Source: Alisma plantago-aquatica (lineage: Eukaryota > Streptophyta > Magnoliopsida > Alismatales > Alismataceae). Taken from it: a DNA stretch of 64,000 nt. The stretch spans positions 1,410,333,194-1,410,397,193 of the forward strand of contig OY856412.1 of the NCBI GenBank assembly GCA_963693085.1, in the 5' to 3' direction. The notes under the pieces are model-generated. The model was given only the letters and a program-made list of their open reading frames with translations. It ran no database searches and had not been told where the DNA came from. Shown in pieces: positions 49,215-61,606 of this stretch. Position 1 is the stretch's first letter. Each line of letters begins with the position of its first letter. A program made the translations under genes and the position numbers.

Positions 49215-52200
49215 TGTAACATACTGAAACTTTGACATATTCTCTTTTTGGCCCTTTCCCAATATTTTCCTATCATTTCTATCCTTTTTGGCCTTGATGC
49301 TTAAATTGTGGACTTTATAGTGGTTAGGTGAATATTTGTTTAATAATTATACCAATAGAAGGGTTTATGCACAAATACTTTGGTGAAATATTATTTAAAA
49401 ATCTAAAATGTAAAATCATCGCTCAAGTGGAACAATGGTAAATAAATCCATGTTAGAATTGTAAGGCCCCAAACCTTACTTAATGTATTGAACAAGCTTA
49501 ACTATAATTAAGTACTCTAAACCTTAACATAACCTTTTGAGGTATTTTTAAATCATGAGACAAGATTAAGTTTCAAGTTTGGTCTGATTTGGAAGTTGTT
49601 TGTGCAAGTTATGCAATTATATGCATATTTTGGACTTTTATACAATTTACCCAATTCGGAGGTTTTCTTTGTAAATTTTCACATGCATTATAATATTTAG
49701 ATATTCCCTTACCATTCTTGAGTTTTTGAACCATGGGGCACCTAGTTTCACCTTGGTTTGAAGGTGTTTCTTTCCAAGGGCATTTTAGGGATTTCCTCTT
49801 TATAAATGAGCATATCTTTAGAAGCTATCAACCAATGGAGTTATTTCTTTGATTGGAGGTCATTTAGGATGGCCTATAAGTGTCCATAAACTGACGTTTG
49901 ATATTCAAGAAGACTCTATGATCTGTCCTCTTGCATGGCCATGGAATCTCTAGGCTAAGGACACATGGAAAGCTCCATGGACACCTCATGCTTGACTTCT
50001 TCCTTATCCATAAAGGGTTGCATATCCATGGGCTCCCTTAGCATTGGACACATGGAAAGTTACTTGAAACATCATGCTTGACTTCTTCCTTATCTATAAA
50101 TGCTTGTATGTCCATGGACACCCTTATACATGACACATGGAAAGCCTCATAGACACCTCATACTTGACCTCTTTCTTTATATAGCCATATATACCCCTTC
50201 CCAACTCCCAATTTGAAAAATCTTGCTATCCTCTCTTTACTCTACCTTAGATAATCGTTCCTTCTATGTTTTTCCATGAAGTTGATGTCCCAAGGTAAAA
50301 GATGGTGCCTACCTTGGTGAAGAAGGCTCCTAGGGTTCCAAATTTCTCTATTTAGGATTTCTTAAGCTCTTCCTTGATGATTTTGACTAAAACTAGTAAG
50401 CATCCTCCTTTCCTTCCCTATTTTCATGTTGGTAGTCTTCCTTCCAGCTTCCTATAGATCCGAACCCTGGTCTTCCGTGGTGAAACCCCACCTAGAGCCC
50501 TTAAACAACCCATCTCCATGTTCTTTTGTTAGGGTTTCTTACATCTAAAGTGGAGAAGGTGCTTCTTGCTCGAGATAGGAGCTTTTTTGGAGAAACTAGC
50601 CTCTATAATATTGAGAACCTTACTTATTGGACTTGTCCACCTTCTTTAGAGATGAGTTTTGTAATCCCCTTCATATATATTGCTTGCTACATGCTTAAAA
50701 CTCATGCTTCTATGTTTAAAATTGATGATCTCCATATCTATTTACCATGTTCTTATAGGGTTTTAGTTTCTTGCTATTTTACCTTCTCTAGAAGATCTAG
50801 TTTGGTTACCTTTGGAACTTCAAACCATGTTCTTGGGTCAAATGGTGTTTTCTCTCTCTCTCTTTGCTTATCTCAATCGGTTTGATGATGTGGCAATTTC
50901 CTATTGGTCAGTTTTGAGATATTCATAACTATTTATTCCCTTGTCCAACAATAAAAAGAAAATATGTTTTGAACTTTGAAAAATGTTCTCTTTCTTAAAA
51001 AAATAGTTCTAAGGTATTTTTTAGTTTTCCGAAAAGAGTTTTTAGAAAATGAATTAAAACCTAAAAAACACCAAAAATACACTTTAACCTTCATAACTCC
51101 AAAATGTGCAAAATTATATGTTTTCTTAATCAGAAGAGCCTAACTAGATCAATGGTGATGTTTTCATAGTCTTAATCAAAGTTTTGTGCAAAATGTCAAA
51201 AATAGGGGTTTTGTTTACATTAATGCATATAACATACCCTAATACATGGTTATACATTGGAAATAGGAGAAGTTGGTATTGGACTCAATTAAGTGATGAA
51301 CGTTGGTAGTTGAAATCGTATGAGAGGTATGTGCAATCCCTATTTATGTATGTGTATATCTAACCCTTTAATTGGGATACTTGTGAACCAACCTTACTTT
51401 CCCTAGTCAGGCTTTATTGAACCGGGTTTCCTCTAACCATGAATCTTTTGATGTACTTGCCTCAAACTTAGTATTGATGTTTTATTTCATGGGTCTTAGA
51501 ACCCCACTACCATATTGCAATTATATGACTATTTATATTGCCAATTTACTTCTTATGCATGATGGTTTATTTGATTATTTAGCTATTGTAGTGGTACTTA
51601 TGTACAACCGCCCGTAGTAGGACATGTGTTAATTTGTCCTAGGGAAGATATTATTCTCCCCCTTATAAATATAAGTGTAGGTGAATGGGAACATATTAAA
51701 TCTTGCCTCACCTATAGGTTTAGGTCTGGTAAGTGCCTCAACCCTACTTAGTTAATGTAGTCCAATATTGATCATTCATGTGATTCATTATTATTTGTTA
51801 GTTTTTGGCAAGAATCTATTTTTTTTATATGCATCATCCTCTTGGCCCTCTCATCATGTTATGAATCCATATACTTATGCTTCAATGTTATCGTTATCAT
51901 TTGTACTTGTTCAATATTTTGACACATACCTTGTTTCCTTTCCCTTTTGTTGGGTGCTCTCCCAACCACCTAGGTTAGGACAAGCTGTTGAGTTGAATTA
52001 GGAGAACATAGCTTTGGGCATGGACCTAGCACTTGAAGATGTTGCTATGGAGACAAGATTTGAAGTAGTTTAGACTTCCCTCTATCTAGATCCTTTTTGT
52101 TGTATCTTGTTGTAAACCCTAATGGGAGATTTTGATGTACTTTTGTAATCTTTTGTGAAAATTCAATATAGTCATTTTTTAATTTTACTGCTACACTTTG

Positions 52201-52906
52201 GTTGTTTTGAATACCATTTATTTAAATTTGAAAATTTTACACCTATTCTAGCATACCTTTGAGTGTGTTTGGAATGGATGTTAATTATTCAAAAAAAATT
52301 TAGAAAGGGGGTGATCCCGCCACCTTACAGAATGGTATCAGATCCATGTTAGTCAAAATCTGACTATTTTAATTTTCTCTCCCTAGTTAGAATACTTTCC
52401 TTACCTTTAAGTGACATGTTTACCCTAGAGTTTATCAATAGATGATGAAGGGTTGATTTAGGATCATATAGTTTCATATTATAATAATGATGAATAGATC
52501 CCTAAAATACTTACAACTAAAAGATGCATAAGTAACCATAGTAACTTGAGGTTGTTTAGCTTGGCCTTTAAGAAGCTACAAAGACATGAAGTTGAAAGCA
52601 AAGGTGTCTAGAAAGGATCAGGGTTTAGGGGATGGCAAGATTTTCCTCCACACCACTATCTTGGTTTACGAGGACTCCTGAATCCATATGATATCAGCCT
52701 GGCCTGAGCTGATATGAATTGTCTAATATAGCATGATTTTAGGAAATAGTAGCCTTAGGCATCTATATGATTTATCTTTAGGGACCCTAATATGTTGAAC
52801 TAGTCTCCCAGGTGTAATGACTTGTTTGAGGATGGATACCCAATATAGTTTCCTTAGGACCCATAGAACGACATGTTTGGATAGTTATCCCTGGAACCTA
52901 GACTTT
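49215..52906 (+). mobile_element. Further copy of the Gypsy-derived element: LTR plus 5' internal part
   Basis: LTR from 49215 (TGTAACATACTG) to 52329 (CTTACA), then a PBS at 52333-52345 (TGGTATCAGATCC, one mismatch). The internal sequence matches 6501-7078 and stops abruptly at 52906, where unrelated DNA starts. The LTR is longer than in the array because a promoter block is triplicated. Confidence 0.87.
49959..50215 (+). repeat. Triplicated 86-bp promoter block within the LTR
   Basis: The unit gacacatggaaag...cttgacttcttccttat(c)...ataaa starts at 49959, 50046 and 50131. Each copy ends in a TATA-like word (ccataaagg, ctataaatg, tttatatag). LTRs 2 and 3 have one copy with ctttataaag. Confidence 0.8.
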
Positions 52907-55375
52907 TGTTGAAGTTTTTACCTTGATGAGGTTTGGACTTCTTGGTGTTATGCACCTATTTCGTTCGACATGTTTTCCTTGGTTCCTTGAAGTTGCTTTG
53001 ACCAAGTTGATGGTCTCTACATGCCATTGTGTGTTTCGCTCGAAATGGCTTTGTTTTGGGTGTGGGTCGCTACATCTTGACCCTTGATGTAGTCGCTACC
53101 CTTGGTTTATGGGTGTGTTGTAGTTGCGAAAACCCTAACCCTAGAGAGGTTGGTCTCTACACATGTTGACACATATTTTTTTTGTTTCTATACCTTATTC
53201 CTTGACAGTCTCTAGTGTTGGTTTAGTTGGTTTGGTTGATGCCCTAGTTAATTCTTGGTTTCATCACAACATGAGTCTCTTGCAGTCACAACACATGCCC
53301 TAGTGGTTGGTCGATACATACAAATACATGAGTGTATGGTTGCTACCGTATGTACCCTTTGTTGGTTGCAACATATATGTTAATTCATTTGGTCGATACA
53401 TATGTATACGTAAGTAATGGTCGATACCTAGTGATGTTTGGGGTGTTTGACTAATCATGCTAATAATGATGCTAAACCCTAATGTGCTCCAAGAATGTGG
53501 GAGGTAATAAACTTAGGGTTTTGATTATTGAATGAAGTTATGTGAACCCTAATCAGCTATATGAGAAACCCTAACCCTATTTTTCAAGGGTATTATGTAC
53601 TTGTTGAGCTTGCTTGAATGAATAGCATGTGATTATAGTTTTCTCTCTCCTACTTGTATGGTCCTAACCTTGTAGGTGGAATGAATGTCATAGCTATTGA
53701 ATGCTATGGTGTGTTTGGCATGATACATGGTATTGATTATAAGCCTTTATGAAGCATGATGAGAGAGTGTTCATGTACAGGAACTATGTGATTTGGGTCT
53801 TATGACCTGGCAGAGGCTTTATGGCTAATGTGAGGTGATATCCTCAGTGATGAAATGAAGGACTATTATCCCCTAGTGATGTGATGATGTCGATGGCCTT
53901 GTATGTTAGTGATATCAAGATATGATGTGACAAGTTTATACTTCATATGTTTTATATCTTTTGAAGTTGTAACATACCCTTATCTTTGTAGAGTTTGTTT
54001 AGGGTTTTTATGTTGTAACTTGTTTGATGCTAAAAGACACTTAATTGGTATAACTAATCAAGTGAAACCCTTATAATGTAGTTGACCTATGCCATACATC
54101 CATCTTCAGTGTCAGTATTTGTTGGACGGTGAAATAGGTTCTCCCTCAGTGGAAGCTCAGAGTCATATCATGCTGAATATATGCATTTCACGTGTTTGGT
54201 TGTGGTTATACCCAAGAAGGAGAACGACCGAGGTCCTATACCATTGATGTGTTTCAATGTATATATGATATGTTTTGTAACTCATTTGCACTAGTGTTGT
54301 GCCTATATACAATGGTAGACTAGGTTGTTTTGTAGTTGTACTTTATATGTCACCACGGCAGACTCGGATTGACTGGGGGTGTGGGAGATCATAGGAGTCC
54401 GACTCCCCCTAGATCTTGTATGGCACTAATTTTGACTTAGCAGTGGCCAGTTGGAGCATGAGTGGTATACCTCATCTCCTGAGGGCATAATAAAAGATGT
54501 AATACCTCTGTATAGTATATTCTCTTAAGGTTAAACACGACTCACATTGGATGACCCTTTTTCCTTATCTCTTGTACTGATTAGTTGTAAGAGAAATCAA
54601 TTGTTATGCATGTTCTTCGTATTCCTTCTAAAAGTATAAGACATTCTACTTCTCAGTTGTAGATGCCTAAAGTGATTATACATAGTTAGTTGCTTTATTC
54701 ATATCATTTTTTTGAATCTGTTCAACCTGATTTAATGCTATCTACCTGCTTATCTTATTTATGATAATAATAAGTATTAATAGAGAGTTATATCTCTCGT
54801 TGGGATGTTGGTCTCACTCCATGGGTTTGCACATCTTTTAGGTAGTCATGCACGACAAGGTAGAGATCATGCAGTTGAGGCTGAGCAACAAGAGGAGCAG
54901 TGGCTTTTGAAGGTTGGATACACTGCTAGTGTTTTGTAGTAGAGTCCTATGTGTCATCCATGTACTCTCAGGTCCTTGGGGGTGTTTGTAGATGTTGTAT
55001 ACCGATATGAGTTTTGGCAGAAACCATGGTTGTAAATATATGTATTGTATATGCGTAAACAGGTGAGCATATGTAATAGGTTGTGGCAGGTTGGCCCAAG
55101 TGAACAATGTTATATATATCATCCTGTGGCATGATGGTGTTGTTTATGGGTGAAGATGTAATATGTTTCCGCTTTTGTGGTTATATGGGATCGGTTTTAA
55201 TTTACCCTATTTATGGTAATCCTGGATGTTTGGTATTAGTTCCGCATTTACTTTTGAGTAATCTCACTTTGTGTGGCGATGGGTGTCGCACGTACCCTCT
55301 GGAAAAGACATTATTGTCGTGGACATTCTTAGTCCTGATGCACTTTCCCTCCTCTATGTTTCATCTGTAGACTAC
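52907..55375 (+). mobile_element. Probable LTR of a Gypsy-like element
   Basis: Begins TGTTGAAG right after ACTTT, at the point where the internal region of the previous element breaks off. It has words common in plant Gypsy LTRs (gtagtcatgcacgacaaggtagagatcatgcag; gtctcactccatgg). Repeated ggtcgatac / gtcgctac words occur between 53030 and 53430. No coding frame. The right end near the ggtgtcgca at about 55290 is a guess; no PBS was found. Confidence 0.35.
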
Positions 55376-56511
55376 ATAGGAACCTTTCATATTCCTGACC
55401 AAAAATTACCCTCATCTTGATGCTCAACAACTTTCTTGGACTACCACAACCACCCTTTTCATGTTAAACATCCACTTATTGATAGGTTACAAAAATATCA
55501 TAATGTCATTGTATCTTCCCAACAACCTGAATAAAATAAACTACCTTCAAATGGCCAAAATCCCTTCTCATGCCTCTACATCCATGACAATAAACCTAGC
55601 TTGCCACCCAAAACTACCACTCCACCATCAAATATACGTTGTGTCCAATCACCTACTAACCTTTCACATTACACTCGACTTACTCACTTGAAGCACGATC
55701 CCTCTCGCTTCATATATTGCCACCCCAAGAATCATCAAATCCATACAGTTTCATACAATAGAACGTTACACCAGCCAAATCTCCCCTACACTCCCCTTTT
55801 TTACCCTTGCTCCCTCCAATCCACCTGAACAAGTAGTTACTAATTGACGTCCTGGAGAACTCAATATGCCTCCTGTGCGTCTTCACCAGTCATAGCATTA
55901 TGGTATCTATCTCCAACAACATTGATAAAAATATTGTTAACATTCTAGATGTCACTCGAACCATATCCCTCCTTCTACCTGGACTCACTATTCTTAAATT
56001 TAAAATTCATTCACCATCCCAACTTCTTTACTCAGTGTCGAAAGGAGCTAAGCTTGAATGCTTTTTTGGTCAAGCTATGATGATCCTAGGTGGCTCCAAT
56101 TTTGTTCAAATGGTCTCCTAAACAACGATCATCATTAGTTGACTAGGTGGGTCGATATGGGTTTTCATCACTGATCTCCCCCACACTTATAAGAGGTTGA
56201 GATTTTTTTTGTGATAGCCCACTCTAATTTGTTAGCCAATACACCTTGCACCCAACCAACTATATCAATGCTTTATGTTTCTTCTCAGTCAAACAAGCAA
56301 TCACCCTTATAGCCTCACTAAGATTAGTCTGGGAGGGGAATATGCACCATTAAAATTGTTGTGGAAAATCCTACCCACATTTCAACCACCTTCTCTGATA
56401 TTACACATCACCCACCATCATTATAAAGACCTGATCTTTATGGTTAAATATTTACAAAATTTTCATCAGAAAATATAAACAAATATTTTGACTAATAAAA
56501 TTTTCTCATAT
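55376..56511. other. Unassigned, C-rich on the plus strand
   Basis: Short Pro/Thr/His-rich open frames (55461-55828) that could be a decayed LINE ORF1, but no motif supports it. Confidence 0.3.
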
Positions 56512-56526
56512 TAGATGGTGTTGTTT
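56512..56526. repeat. Target site duplication of the SINE, left copy
   Basis: tagatggtgttgttt, repeated exactly at 56747-56761. Confidence 0.92.
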
Positions 56527-56746
56527 TTTTAGTCGGCGAGCAGTAGCTCAGGTGATCGCAACATGTGGCCCCTCACGAAGGGTCCCGTGTTCAATTCTCC
56601 CTGGTGGTGTTATTCGGAATTGTTTCTCCCATAGCACCTCCGGCCTCTGCGTGACTTAATGGGCTATGTTCCTTATGATATGGGGTATAGTTCCCCAGGT
56701 TGGGCTTGGTGAAAGCCTTACTAGTCTCCTGGGTTACCAAAAAAAA
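56527..56746 (+). mobile_element. tRNA-derived SINE, 220 bp, complete
   Basis: Short element with a pol III-type head: A box tagctcaggtgatcg (about 56540) and B box gtgttcaattctcc (about 56588), spaced as in a tRNA. The body ends cctgggttacc plus an A run. It is bounded by a perfect 15-bp duplication. Being non-coding, it needs the proteins of a LINE to move. Confidence 0.85.
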
Positions 56747-56761
56747 TAGATGGTGTTGTTT
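56747..56761. repeat. Target site duplication of the SINE, right copy
   Basis: Exact copy of 56512-56526 directly after the A-rich tail. Confidence 0.92.
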
Positions 56762-58560
56762 CTATGTACGTATACACTGAATATTAAAACTTTAGTAATT
56801 CTAATCTTCGTCTTCCAACATGGGGCTATCTTGTCCATTCTCTTCTAGGTCTTCTCCACTCACCTGCCCATAAGTTACCAGAGGGAACAAAACCACATAT
56901 GGGTCCCAGAATGGGAATCTAAGGTCAGAAAAGGTGGTACAAAATCGGTATTTGGAAAGTAAAACAATATGAACCTATCTACAAAGAAATTTATGGAAAA
57001 ATGAAAAGGAATGGACAACATAAATAAGTATCAAAAGGTAGCACAAGTTTTTTTAATTTAATAAAATTGAATATTCAGTTTTTCAAACTAGTAATTCAAT
57101 TTTCAATAGATAGCACATGTTAATGTTTATATTGTTGGTAAATCCATTTCTTCTCTTCATGGGAATGACAACACACCAGCTATGTTTCCCAATATACTAA
57201 GGGACCTCATGTCCTTCTCTCTGTGCAAATTTGTAGAAATGTTATTCCACTAAACTTTGGGCACTAGCCTGCCCTTTTGGATGTTTAAACAACGTGCTAC
57301 TATTTTTAGGATTTATTGTTTGTGGATTTCAAGGAGGGGGCCTAAGGTTTAAAACAATTTGAATCCAATTTACCTATCTAATTATGCATTCATTCAATGA
57401 GGGAAATAACTTTCCAAATAGAAATAGAAATTTCGTGCATTTATATCAACATATGTAGAAATGCAAAATTCCAAGTATGAGGCTCCAAGAGTCAAAACAA
57501 GATAGAGAATCTACAAATATACAATAATAGATGTCACTATATGGCTAGGAATCAATTATTTTTCAAATTTCATTTTATTAGTGTTATAGGTGTCTAGGGT
57601 TTTCCATCTAGGAGTGTTATTTATGTTTTTCATTATTCTCATTTCTCGGTACTCTATCTAGGTTATATATATAATCAATATTACATACTCAATTGTTATG
57701 TCTAGTTTTCTCTAGATTAGATCTCAACATATTATCCACTCTCATATATATATAATATAATTTTATTTACCCACTAGGATCATATATGTTTATTTACCAA
57801 TATGTCCTTACTAAGGATATCTAGGGTTCAATTTCAATATACCTTAATATACACTTAGTCATATACTTATATCTTGATTACATTCCTAAAGACAATTATA
57901 ATAAAGATGAACTATATGTAATAGAGTATTTTCATACATTGTTTGATGTATATCAGTTATACATGTTTACTTGTATCCACTTTATGTAACCTAGAAATGC
58001 AATGTAAATGTGAGAATGAGATAATTTTCTTCTAGTCTAAAATAAGTTTTATTATATATAGTATTTCAAGTATAGGGCAACCATTAATCAAATGATTTTC
58101 TATCTTATACTCTCTCTCTCTTTAACTTTAATCCTAATCAAAATAGATTGGCGTAGATCATAATACTTCTTAAATGAATATCTTCTGCTAAACAATAAGA
58201 TATATATACTAATAGGGTTTTGAAAAGTTAACAAGAAAGTGATTAGTATTAATACATTAACATAGGTATACCCAACCTATTTATGTACTAGTATCATGGA
58301 ATGAATTGAACCAACATTATATGTACACTCATATAATACCATATCCAATTACTTACATGAGTAACAACATGTGGTATTGTATTATAATATTAGTAATATA
58401 CATTGCAAACCTATTGTATGTACACGTATTGTTATTACTATGATATACTTATTTGTTACCATTAGACAATTAGTTAGTCTAAATACTCCTATGGTGGGTT
58501 TTGTACTACTTGTATATGATGATGTCTAGTTTATCTATGAAATAAGATAATGATGAGTCA
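56762..58560. other. AT-rich intergenic stretch
   Basis: No gene, no clear terminal repeats. Many tatata words from 57660 to 58500. Confidence 0.5.
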
Positions 58561-59689
58561 CTTACAAATTCCAGTATTTGGACTTTGTCAGTTGTCTTGT
58601 GATCAAGATTCATGGAAGGATCAAGTTTCTACTCCATCATCTATCAACTGCTCATCTTAGATCACTTCCAGAAGGGTCGTGGACATGTAGGTAGGGGTTG
58701 AGGTTCAGTTGGAGTCGGAAATCCTCCTTCTTCAACATTGGTTTTGGAAGCCAACAAGCCTGGATGACCAATGTTCCACATCCATTGCATTCAACTTGGG
58801 AGGAGTAGGACTGAGGGGTGGCGTCAGAACAAGGTTGGTGGTGGATCTGTAGCAGACTATTTTTTTTAAGATTCTGGCGATGATGAGATGTTAGGAAGTC
58901 GATCTTCCAAAGTTGTAGACCGACGAGTTCTCTTTGCTAGAGGGGATCATAGCCTATGGTGGTGAACTTGTAAGGATGATAATAGAATCATGTCGCCATA
59001 GTCGACACCATATTTTGACGGTGCTTTAGCTGAGCGAGAGGAGTTTGTAGGAATGGGAGGCACCATGGGGAGGTAGACCAATGTGGCTTGCTGATGAGGT
59101 AGGATGATAGTACAGTGAGGGAGAAGAGGGAGAGAGAGGCAGGGGTAGTGACAATCCTATCAGGAAATAATGAAACCATGAGCTTTTGAAGATCCACTGC
59201 ATATGAGTGTTGTAGATCTGGAGTGACTGAGATTTGCAGTGATGCCCATCTATGTGCTGAGATAAAGATCGTTATCTACGGACACCTAAGTGATGCCATC
59301 GGTTACTATGGCTGGGTGGCATTGGGAGAGGAATTGGAAACGACTTTCTAGTGAGGGGTTATGGTGGAGGAAGTGGTCTAGAGAACTAGTAAGGTTTGAA
59401 ATACAGGCGAGGATTGAAAAAGTTCTGGGTTGTCATAGTGTTGTAGACAAACTATTTCAGGGATCTATCTCAGTAACATGAAGAAAGGATAGTATGAGGT
59501 GTTGGATGTAGGCCATCGTGGAGGGTGAAGCCCCTGGTCTATGAGTTGTTCAAGGGTCAGGGAGGAGAAGCTAGGGATTGGTGATGCTTTCCTACAGATT
59601 AAGAGTTGTAGGTTTGTTTATACTGGGTTGAAGGAGGAGGTATCATATGCATTTTAGGCATTCAAAACCAAGCATCACTTTACAGATGA
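58561..59689. other. GC-richer unassigned stretch before the LINE relic
   Basis: Base composition changes to G-rich on the plus strand. Short frames (such as 59290-59481) match no family. Its position upstream of an endonuclease relic would suit a decayed LINE 5' region, but no ORF1 motif is visible. Confidence 0.3.
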
Positions 59690-61606
59690 CTAAAATTCAC
59701 GACTATCATGACTGGATTTTCATTGGAGTATATCAAGAATCTAGCTTTGATAAACATAGTTACATCAATGAAATAAAAAATCTATTCTAGAACTACTATT
59801 ACAAACCTTGGCTCGTAGGAGGCAACTTCAACCATATTACTCAAGATCTGGATAGACAAAACTCACATAGTCACTCTAGGACACTGAATAGATTCGACAT
59901 ACTGCTCAGAGATTATATTATTAAACATAATATGATTAGCATCATTCCATCTAATGTGAACTTCACATCGAACAGAAATAATTAATGGGTGAGAATAGAC
60001 CATTTTATCTACTTCTCTAGTTGGGAAGGCCACTACCTACACTTCAGTGTCTTAGTAACACATAGACCCATATCTGACCTTTTCCTCATCATTTTAGATA
60101 CCAAAAATCAACAATGAGGTCACAAGCCATTTCATGTTGAAAATTTTCTGGTTTTTAGACCCATCATTCTTACATATATGCGGTATATATTGGCACTACA
60201 AAAGAGACATGATACCACATTCACAAAAATATGAATAAAATTAGACCAGATAGGAAAACTTGGCAAAAAAAAAAATATGGCAACATAAAACAAAAACTAG
60301 TTGATCTTGAACAATAATGCTTCTTTGTGGACAACAACCCTAACATTGACCCTACCATTGCACTAGATATCAAATCATAGATGGAATACATCCATAACTG
60401 TATTGATATTATATGGAAACAAAGACCCAAAATCAAATGGGTGATAGAAGGTGACAATATTACCAAATACTTCCACAAATGTTGTAACAATAATGCTAGA
60501 ATAAATATTAACTCTAGTCTTACCATCAACGGGACTAGTACATCAAACGGAAACATCATTACAAACCACATTATAACATACTTACAAAACATCTTTAAGA
60601 ATAGGACAAACCTACCTTTCTAGCATTAATTAACTAGAATAACCTATGTCAAAAAACTATACACTCTCCATAGAATATTATTGCTACCTTCACCATAGAA
60701 GAACTCTAAAATGCCATTTTAAATCTTGGAAAAGATAAATCCCCAAGACTAGATGGATGAAATACCAAATTTTGCCTCACCATTAGAACCACATCAAAGA
60801 TGACTTCATGCACCTCCTCAACATGATTCATGGAGACGAACATATCCACAAACACATCAAGGTTCTCAACCATACCGACATAGCCTTGATAAAAAAAGTT
60901 GAACAACATGACAAATTCCAACAATTCAGACCTATCAGCCTCATCAACACGTCATACATAGTACTAGAAAAAATGTTTAGCAACCAAATAAAACCATAGT
61001 TAGAAAACATCATAGTCAAAAATCAAAATGCCTTCCTTAAGAATAGAAACATACATGATGCATACATCATGGTTAATGAAATGTTGCACTTGTCCCATAA
61101 AAACAAAACTCCCGTTCTTGCATTGAATCTGGATTTTGAAAAAGCCTTTAATTATGTGAATTGGAATTATTGTATGCATACCATGTAGGGTTAAGGATTT
61201 CCACAAACCAAGATCAACTGGATGCACGCTTGCATATCGACAAAAAATTCCTCCATCATTAAGGATCACCATTTGGTCACTTCCACAACACTAATGAACT
61301 CAAACAAGGTGATCCATTATCTCCTTACATCTTCATTATGATCACTTCACTTCTCACAAATATAATCAAAATGTGGATGACACATGGATTCTGTTTAAAC
61401 CAAAAGATGACTCTATTCTCAACACTATCTACATCATTGGTATATTTTCATATATTTTAGGATTGGAGATAAACCTTGTAAAATCATGTATTATAGGTAT
61501 AAATACCCCACAGGAAACTATCCACAGATACCAAACACTTATTTTCTACAAAATTGAACATTTCTGGGTCATGTATCTGGGATTACCCATTACACCATAC
61601 CCTATT
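59690..61606 (+). pseudogene. LINE ORF2 relic (endonuclease and reverse transcriptase)
   Basis: Plus strand, several frames with many stops. Endonuclease: WIFIGVYQESSF (about 59710) and WLVGGNFNHITQDLDR (about 59810; GDFN has become GNFN). RT: IKWVIEGDNITKYFHK (60430 on), KDKSPRLDG (about 60735), FRPISLINTSYIVLEKMF (about 60925), NLDFEKAFNYVNW (about 61125). DDTWIL (about 61373) is where FADDT is expected, and YLGLPI is near 61580. It is older and more decayed than the LINE at 16771-21661 and of a different subfamily. It ends abruptly at 61606. Confidence 0.8.

Noticed and set aside
53100..53150. Telomere-like aaccctaaccct words
   Set aside because: Only two units in a row; aaccctaa words are common by chance in this AT-rich DNA.
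60221..60592. 123-codon minus-strand hydrophobic open frame
   Set aside because: Antisense to LINE reverse-transcriptase homology on the plus strand.
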